Shown: positions 31,895 to 36,557 of the stretch, in pieces | How positions within the stretch are numbered: the stretch's first letter is position 1 | How the letters are laid out: every line of letters starts with the position of its first letter | Assembly: GCA_016209795.1 (NCBI GenBank) | Contig: JACQVI010000230.1 | Location: forward strand, 1 to 36,557 | Length of the DNA stretch: 36,557 nt | Origin: Ignavibacteriota bacterium | GTDB lineage: Bacteria > Bacteroidota > Ignavibacteria > UBA10030 > SZUA-254 | Reading direction: 5' to 3' | Translations under genes and position numbers: made by a program | The notes under the pieces: generated by a model | Seen by the model: the letters and a program-made list of their open reading frames with translations, nothing else | Told to the model about the DNA's origin: nothing | The model's database searches: none

Positions 31895-33133
31895 ATGGTA
31901 AATCTATTGAAATGCCCAGTCTGTGGAAAACCCTTAACCGAGGTAGAGTATGACAAGGCACTCGGTCTCTGGAAAGATAAACAAGAACACATCAAACACC
32001 TTGAGGCTGAACAGAAGAAGCTAAAGGAACAAGAGCGACTCAACAGGAAAAAACTGGAAGCGGAGCGAAGGAGGATCAGAGAGCAAGAGAAAGCCTACAA
32101 GCAACAAGCAAAGGAACAGGCGAAGGAGTTCAAGAGACAACAGGCGAAACTACTGCGAGACTCCAAGCGTATTCTGACAGAACAGGCCAAGAAATCGACG
32201 CAGCAATTGAAAGACCAAAGAACGCAACTGCAGAAGTCCTTCAATCAAAAGCTAAAATCAGAAATTAAAAAGGGAGTCGAGCAGGGAGTTGAAGAACAAA
32301 AACGGGAATTCAAGAAGCAACAAGCTGATCTCAAGAAGACCAAAAACAAAATGTCACAGCTTGAAAACAGCCTCAAGGTTTCTGCAAAGAAATATGAGCA
32401 GGCAAATGAAGAGATTAAGAAACTGAAGGATCAGATCGAAAAAGGTATCACACCACAAATCGAAGGACTCCTTGAAGAATCTAAGCTTCTTGCAAAACTG
32501 AAAGAATTGTTTCCCAACGACAGATTTGAACACCCCGGCAAAGGTGGCGACATAATTCAGGTTGTAATGGATCACAGCAAAGAAGTAGGTAAAATTGTAT
32601 ATGAATGCAAGAAAGTCAAATCATTCAATAAGAATCACGTTGAGCAAGCGAAGGAAGCTCGGCGATTACGTCAGGCAGATTTCGCTGTCCTCGTAACGAA
32701 TGCCTTTCCCTCGAAGAAGCAATACTATTTCGTGGAGAAGACTGTCTTTGTTATTAGTCCAGTTAGCCTCGAACCAATCACTTACACATTGAGGGAAAGC
32801 TTGGTCAGGATGGCTATTCTCAAGATGACTAATGAGGCAAAGCAGAAAGCTGTTCAGCGAGTTTACGACTATCTCTCAAGTGCAGAATATAACAACAAAA
32901 TGAACGATGTCGCCAATCAACTTATTGACTTGGCGAAAGACCTGAAGCTCGAAATCAAGTCTCACAAAGACAGGTGGGGAAAGCGCTATACCATCTATAG
33001 CAGGCTTTACTCAGATGTTGGGCTGATAGATTTCAAGTTGAAAGGTTTGGTGCAGAACAAGCTCGACGAAAAAGTGAAATTGCTGCCTCCACCCAAAAAA
33101 GACTTTGTTGAGATCGAAGAACTTGGACACTGA
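31895..33133 (+). CDS. DUF2130 protein: coiled coil with a PD-(D/E)XK-like nuclease core
   Basis: A 412-residue protein. The N-terminus has one CPVCGK knuckle (C7, C10). Residues about 25-195 are a very long charged coiled coil (Glu/Lys/Gln/Arg). The C-terminal half matches DUF2130: LFPNDRFEHPGKGGDIIQVV, GKIVYECKKVKSFNKNHVEQ, ADFAVLVTNAFPS and KDRWGKRYTIYSRLYSDVGLI. D219 and E237-x-K239 have the spacing of a PD-(D/E)XK nuclease core, and Q222 could be the extra conserved Gln of such folds. Structural analogy suggests DNA cleavage, but activity is inferred. GGAG lies upstream of the ATG. It is flanked by a zinc-ribbon gene and a GIY-YIG gene. Confidence 0.82.
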   Translation: MVNLLKCPVCGKPLTEVEYDKALGLWKDKQEHIKHLEAEQKKLKEQERLNRKKLEAERRRIREQEKAYKQQAKEQAKEFKRQQAKLLRDSKRILTEQAKKSTQQLKDQRTQLQKSFNQKLKSEIKKGVEQGVEEQKREFKKQQADLKKTKNKMSQLENSLKVSAKKYEQANEEIKKLKDQIEKGITPQIEGLLEESKLLAKLKELFPNDRFEHPGKGGDIIQVVMDHSKEVGKIVYECKKVKSFNKNHVEQAKEARRLRQADFAVLVTNAFPSKKQYYFVEKTVFVISPVSLEPITYTLRESLVRMAILKMTNEAKQKAVQRVYDYLSSAEYNNKMNDVANQLIDLAKDLKLEIKSHKDRWGKRYTIYSRLYSDVGLIDFKLKGLVQNKLDEKVKLLPPPKKDFVEIEELGH

Positions 33134-33371
33134 TGTCACCACGGCACATAATAAGAGCTAATGGTTCTTGATGTGAAGGCTTGGGGGTTTTACACATGAC
33201 GCAGGCCTTTGTCGTCGCAGGAAGGCTCCCCCAAGTATCTTTTGTTTGGCCGACCTGCTATCAATGCCTCTACCTTTCACAAAACGAGGTATCTGTGAGC
33301 CCTCGCAGATCAGAACAAAGGCAGAGGGCACTTGTTTATTTCCAAGATATCGGCCTTCTCAAAAGCAGAGT
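33134..33371. other. Gap before the GIY-YIG gene, no gene recognised
   Basis: The 238 bases between the DUF2130 stop and the preferred GIY-YIG start hold no recognisable promoter, terminator or RNA. The GIY-YIG frame stays open upstream to a TTG at 33246 (with an ATG at 33264), so part of this gap may be coding if the real start is earlier. Confidence 0.4.
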
Positions 33372-33938
33372 ATGGAATCAGACAGCATTTCATTTTCGCG
33401 ATTATTCGACTACATAAAGAGCCACCCTGAGATTCCGCATAAAGAAGAACCATCATTCAGTGGATTCCAGGACTTATATCTGCAACTTGTTCGAAACGTT
33501 CCATACATCCCCGGATGGTACGCTTGGACCAACAAGTTTCTTCCACAAGAGCAACGGGTGATTTACATAGGACAGTCTCAGACTCGAAAGACGTCTTCAC
33601 TTAATGCTCGATTGAAAGAGGAGTTCTTAGATGAATTTGTTGCATTGTGGGCATCAGTCTGGAATCCAGACGAAGTTGTGAATACGCTTGACCGTAAATA
33701 CCGAGGGAAGTACACTGCGCCTATCAAGCGATCAGCACGAAAAGCAGGAGCAACTCACATCGTCTGGTTCGGGAAGAGAGGTTTGTCCGATCAAGAGCTT
33801 GATGTAGTCGAACATGCTTTGATAGCTAAATACAATCCACCTGCAAACAAGCAGTCTCGCACTCATTCAACTTCCTTTTCGGATCTACTAAACGAGGCTG
33901 AATCCGCTCTTCAGTCTGAACTTTCAAAGCTGGCTTAG
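33372..33938 (+). CDS. GIY-YIG endonuclease-fold protein
   Basis: 188 residues from the ATG at 33372 (MESDSISFSR). All GIY-YIG landmarks are present: G48-W-Y50 (PGWYAW), Y65-I-G67 (VIYIGQSQ), the catalytic Arg R80 (LNARLKEEF), the metal-binding Glu E147 (DVVEHALIAKY) and the conserved Asn N159 (YNPPANK). The fold cuts DNA in homing endonucleases, UvrC and some restriction enzymes; the target here is unknown. The frame extends upstream to 33246, so up to 42 more residues are possible; the shorter form is preferred because the upstream part lacks family features. It sits after the DUF2130 gene and 27 bases before an unknown gene. Confidence 0.85.
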   Translation: MESDSISFSRLFDYIKSHPEIPHKEEPSFSGFQDLYLQLVRNVPYIPGWYAWTNKFLPQEQRVIYIGQSQTRKTSSLNARLKEEFLDEFVALWASVWNPDEVVNTLDRKYRGKYTAPIKRSARKAGATHIVWFGKRGLSDQELDVVEHALIAKYNPPANKQSRTHSTSFSDLLNEAESALQSELSKLA

Positions 33939-33965
33939 AAGCACGCAAGGTCATCAAAGAACCTT

Positions 33966-34415
33966 ATGATTGAAAAGGACGAAATACCAATTGACGCAGT
34001 AAGGCCAACGGATGTACAGAGGGTCTTTTTGAAGCGCATAGTCAAAGAGACGACCGAATATGCCCGCTCAAAGAATCACAGTGATATGTATTTCCAGGGT
34101 CACAGTGACCAAACATACTTCGGTGCATATTCAACGAAGATCATCCGACGTGGTGCTGGTCGATTCGTCTTCGGTTTCGACAGAAGGTCAGGCAAGCTCC
34201 GTATGGCTATTCCAATAGGAATCTCTGAGCCATACAGACTTGCGAAGTCTTGGACAGGCGATCCATCGAGAAACCGAGCTGTCATTGAGATTGGCAATGA
34301 CCTGAGTGAAGAGATGCAGCTCTATTTCATTGAGATGGGAAAGCGCAGTATCGACTTTCACTACGAGGGTAGGTTACGTGGCGCTGCGGCTAACAGAACC
34401 TATATTGAAAGATGA
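33966..34415 (+). CDS. Unrecognised protein next to the GIY-YIG gene
   Basis: A 149-residue soluble protein that I cannot place in a family. It has no signal peptide or membrane segment. It begins with charged sequence (MIEKDEIPIDAVRPTDVQRV), has a central SDMYFQGHSDQTYFGAYSTK segment, then a strand-rich, Arg/Gly-containing part (RRGAGRFVFGFDRRSGKLRM, IPIGISEPYRLAKSW) and ends EEMQLYFIEMGKRSIDFHYE plus a short tail. The ATG is 27 bases after the GIY-YIG stop, so co-transcription is likely. Confidence 0.6.
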   Translation: MIEKDEIPIDAVRPTDVQRVFLKRIVKETTEYARSKNHSDMYFQGHSDQTYFGAYSTKIIRRGAGRFVFGFDRRSGKLRMAIPIGISEPYRLAKSWTGDPSRNRAVIEIGNDLSEEMQLYFIEMGKRSIDFHYEGRLRGAAANRTYIER

Positions 34416-34484
34416 GATGTCAAAAATTAATAATTCAGCCCTCATGAAGAGGGGAAACTTACACTCTAAACCGATGAGGTTACT

Positions 34485-35705
34485 ATGAAATATACAAACA
34501 TTATCTGTCTCTCTGTGCTCTTGTGCTTTCTCTGCTTGCCGTCAGGTATCATCGCTCAAGAGTCGAAGTACTTATTTATCTGGGCGGGTCATCAGGATCG
34601 TCAAGCGCCAGATTTCTTGTCTGTAGTAGATTTTGATCAAACTTCAAAAGACTACGGCAAGGTTATGACAACAGTTCCTCTTGACACCCCCGGGCATACC
34701 TGGAATGAACCACATCACGTGGGACTTTCGGCTGATGGAAACATATTGGCTTGCGGAGGATTGTTGAGCGTCTTAAAAGGACAGAAAGAAGTCTTCTTCT
34801 TCGATGTATCCGATCCTCGTAAGCCCAAGCTTCTCTCCTCTGCCGATCCGCCTCAATCCGCCATTACGGATGAGTTCTATGCCTTAGACAACGGAGGCTT
34901 CCTCGTCACGATGATGGGAGGTGCGCAAGGGCATCATCCAGGACGAGTAGCTGAGTTCGATAAAAATCTCAACCTTGTCGCTGAATATCCCTCAGACCCT
35001 CCGCAGGATGGCTTTAATCCTCATGGCATTTCAGTCCGACCGGAGATTAATCTGATGGTGACCAGCGATTTCATCTGTCCTTCCACGACCTTACATGCAG
35101 TTCCCGGTGACATGGGGTTCAGAGGCAGCGCACGGGTTTGGGACTTCAAAAAGAGAAGCATACTCCGCACGATTACTCTGCCAACTGCAGCAGGAACCAT
35201 CGACGTTCGTCTGATTCCCAACGATCGCAAACAGCGCGGGTACACGGCGGGGATGCTCGATGGAAAACTCTATTTGCTTGACACGAAAGCCGGCACAGCG
35301 AAAGACGTTTTCGATTTCTCTACGATTGCCAAAGACGGTTGGCCCCAGTTGATGCGCATGACTCGAGACGGAAAAAGATTGTTTGTTTCTATGAATATGG
35401 CTGGTAAGGTGGTTATGTTCAATACCGCCGATCCTGAAAAACCGAGCGTCGTGAAAGTTTTAGACCTTGGAAAGGATTCCGGACCTCACTATCTTGCACT
35501 GACAAAGGATGAAAAAAGACTGGTCATCACAGACTATTTCTTGAATGAAGACGATAAAGGAAAGGTTCACGCCGAGGGGGATCACAAAATCCATGTAGCC
35601 AAGGTCAGCAAGAATGATCTGGTCTTAGACACAAAATTCAGCTTAGATTTTAATACTGCCCTCGCGGATGGACCAGCCCGTCCACACGGAGTAGCGTTTA
35701 AATGA
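34485..35705 (+). CDS. Exported SBP56/methanethiol-oxidase-like beta-propeller protein
   Basis: 406 residues with a signal peptide (about 1-25, ending IIAQES). The mature protein looks like a distant member of the selenium-binding-protein-56 family, which includes methanethiol oxidase: PDFLSVVDFDQTSKDYGKV, EPHHVGLSADGNILACGG, FDVSDPRKPKLLSS, FNPHGISVRPEINLMVTSDF, GPHYLALTKDEKRLVITDYF and the end RPHGVAFK. The recurring His (EPHH, NPHG, GPHY, RPHG) fit metal ligands of such propellers. In methanethiol oxidases copper is bound and methanethiol is oxidised in the periplasm; whether this protein does so is inference. GAGG lies shortly before the ATG. Confidence 0.75.
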   Translation: MKYTNIICLSVLLCFLCLPSGIIAQESKYLFIWAGHQDRQAPDFLSVVDFDQTSKDYGKVMTTVPLDTPGHTWNEPHHVGLSADGNILACGGLLSVLKGQKEVFFFDVSDPRKPKLLSSADPPQSAITDEFYALDNGGFLVTMMGGAQGHHPGRVAEFDKNLNLVAEYPSDPPQDGFNPHGISVRPEINLMVTSDFICPSTTLHAVPGDMGFRGSARVWDFKKRSILRTITLPTAAGTIDVRLIPNDRKQRGYTAGMLDGKLYLLDTKAGTAKDVFDFSTIAKDGWPQLMRMTRDGKRLFVSMNMAGKVVMFNTADPEKPSVVKVLDLGKDSGPHYLALTKDEKRLVITDYFLNEDDKGKVHAEGDHKIHVAKVSKNDLVLDTKFSLDFNTALADGPARPHGVAFK

Positions 35706-35733
35706 GAAGTTGTAAATCAGAAGCCAAGTCGCT

Positions 35734-35826
35734 CGGCTAATTTCAGGAGTACGGAAAATGTGTACTCCCTGATGAGCCGTCTACGATCCAAGAGGACCGA
35801 TAGATCCGTTGGTACCCCGTTAGGCG
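35734..35826 (+). other. Structured intergenic element with a strong hairpin, attC-like at its ends
   Basis: CAGGAGTAC (35744-35752) pairs with GTACTCCcTG (35762-35771, one bulged C), and CGGCT (35734-35738) with AGCCG (35775-35779). Alternatively GGCTAA near the left end faces TTAGGC within GTTAGGC (35819-35825), with GGAGTAC facing GGTACCCC, the layout of an integron attC site. There is no T-run. It lies between the SBP56-like gene and the PIN gene. Confidence 0.4.
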
Positions 35827-35841
35827 AAAGCACAAGATATT

Positions 35842-35871
35842 TTGTAAATTGTTGTACAACGCAGGCATAAT
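35842..35871 (+). promoter_or_regulatory. Weak promoter/operator candidate for the PIN gene pair
   Basis: TTGTAA (35842-35847), an 18-base spacer, CATAAT (35866-35871). The spacer contains a perfect palindrome GTTGTACAAC (35851-35860), which could be an autoregulatory operator. Inference from motif only. Confidence 0.35.
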
Positions 35872-35891
35872 TGCTCAAGGACCTGTAATCA

Positions 35892-36356
35892 ATGAAACGA
35901 CACCGTATATATTGTGATTCCTCCGTAATTGGAGGATATTTCGATCCTGAATTCGAGATGGATTCTCAACGGTTCATCGATGCTGTTAAAAAGGGTCAAA
36001 TCGTAATGCTGGTGAGCGAAGTAGTTGTGGAAGAGATTCTCCAGGCTCCTGAGGATGTTCAGAACCTACTTGCTTCAATCCCTACATCTTCCGTTGAAAG
36101 AGTACCATTGAGCGAAGAGGTTATCGAACTGAGGAATGCCTACATTGGCGCAGGGATTCTTGGAGCGAAGTGGATCGATGACGCGACACACGTTGCTGCT
36201 GCGACCGTTGCCCGTGCCGATGCCATTGTCTCTTGGAACTTTGCCCACATTGTGCGGCTTGACAAGATGAAAGCCTACAACCAAGTCAATCTTATCAACG
36301 GATACGGAATTCTCACAATTATTTCTCCCAGAGAGGTACACTATGACGACACATAA
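35892..36356 (+). CDS. PIN-domain toxin-like nuclease
   Basis: A 154-residue PIN-domain protein. The N-terminal strand RIYCDSSVIGGYFD carries D9, the first acidic metal ligand. LVSEVVVEEILQAPEDVQNL supplies a conserved Glu, and IDDATHVAAATVARADAIVSWNFAHIV the further Asp residues typical of the fold. PIN toxins such as VapC cleave RNA; the target here is unknown. Its 3' end overlaps the next small gene by 14 bases, the usual layout for coupled pairs, but with the toxin gene first. Confidence 0.82.
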   Translation: MKRHRIYCDSSVIGGYFDPEFEMDSQRFIDAVKKGQIVMLVSEVVVEEILQAPEDVQNLLASIPTSSVERVPLSEEVIELRNAYIGAGILGAKWIDDATHVAAATVARADAIVSWNFAHIVRLDKMKAYNQVNLINGYGILTIISPREVHYDDT

Positions 36357-36537
36357 GAAAAAAGATTTTGATTGTATTGAGATCAAGCGTGATGCTCAAA
36401 GCAAGATTTACGAAGCCATCAAACAGATGACTCCCGAGGAAGAGATTGCTTACTTTAGGAAGTCTGTCGATAACAGTAAGCTTTCCAAGTGGTGGAAGTC
36501 TGTTCCGTCACGCGTTGAGCTCTCTAAAACGCAATGA
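36343..36537 (+). CDS. Small partner of the PIN-domain protein (putative antitoxin)
   Basis: A 64-residue protein, basic at the N-terminus (MTTHKKKDFDCIEIKRDAQSK), with a helical middle (IYEAIKQMTPEEEIAYFRKS) and a WWKSVP motif near the end. I recognise the general type found directly after such PIN genes but cannot name the family. An antitoxin role is inferred from the overlap with the PIN gene only. Confidence 0.6.
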   Translation: MTTHKKKDFDCIEIKRDAQSKIYEAIKQMTPEEEIAYFRKSVDNSKLSKWWKSVPSRVELSKTQ

Positions 36538-36557
36538 GTTTGCGCCACAAACAGGAC

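Noticed and set aside
33181-33417. Small gene between DUF2130 and GIY-YIG genes
   Set aside because: No family features, no Shine-Dalgarno, and it overlaps the GIY-YIG gene in another frame.
35767-35830. Hammerhead ribozyme core (CTGATGAG ... GGCGAAA) after a perfect 7-bp hairpin
   Set aside because: The expected stem III does not form: the bases before GGAGTAC do not pair with those after GAAA, and the cleavage-site triplet would be TCA with C instead of U at position 16.1.

Overview
The window looks like a bacterial chromosome segment from the Bacteroidota/Chlorobi/Ignavibacteria side of the FCB group. Ignavibacteriota or a near relative is my best guess, made from protein style and not from a search. 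The main evidence is two very large exported proteins with a type IX secretion (T9SS) C-terminal sorting domain (NYPNPFNP ... GIYFYRL ... VRK), together with DUF3109 and DUF3467 proteins typical of this group. The intact genes are consistent with the standard code, with TGA as stop. Several upstream regions carry a sigma-70-like TTGACT-N17-TAYATT signal, and many internal operon genes lack a clear Shine-Dalgarno sequence.

Layout. 0-4.5 kb: a 1427-residue T9SS cargo protein (beta-helix plus SdrD_B-like repeats) closed by a strong terminator. 4.6-11.5 kb, plus strand: phosphohexosamine mutase, an orphan microcompartment-vertex (EutN/CcmL) protein, dprA, a DUF3109 protein, rpoN, hslV and hslU. 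11.5-13.0 kb, minus strand: a TPR lipoprotein-like gene and a DUF3467 gene. 13.2-15.0 kb: a HIT protein and isocitrate dehydrogenase. 15.1-19.4 kb, minus strand: a small exported DUF1059-like protein and a 1221-residue Asp-box beta-propeller T9SS protein. 19.5-26.9 kb, plus strand: clpS, a RelB/RelE-type pair whose toxin is broken by in-frame TGA codons, alaS, gmhA, a polyprenyl glycosylphosphotransferase, a small membrane protein, pgsA and pgpA. 27.0-30.6 kb: cinA, thpR, a receiver-only response regulator and recA.

30.6-36.5 kb is accessory. A DUF4258/DUF2283 pair (the first gene frameshifted) lies between recA and a second, diverged copy of the recA 3' end. It is followed by a small zinc-ribbon protein, a coiled-coil DUF2130 protein with a PD-(D/E)XK-like core, a GIY-YIG nuclease, an unrecognised protein, an exported SBP56/methanethiol-oxidase-like protein and a PIN-domain toxin with a small partner. 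The zinc-ribbon/DUF2130/GIY-YIG group is the best candidate for an undescribed system, possibly nuclease-based defence, but this rests on domain content only.

Short repeats stand out across the window. An 11-codon palindromic insert splits a near-invariant motif of alaS. Degenerate 7-base tandem arrays end 1-4 bases before the start codons of three successive genes, and another lies inside the glmM-like gene. Palindromes of the CCCCGAT...ATCGGGG type occur in the recA tail and downstream. I found no rRNA, tRNA, CRISPR array or transposase.
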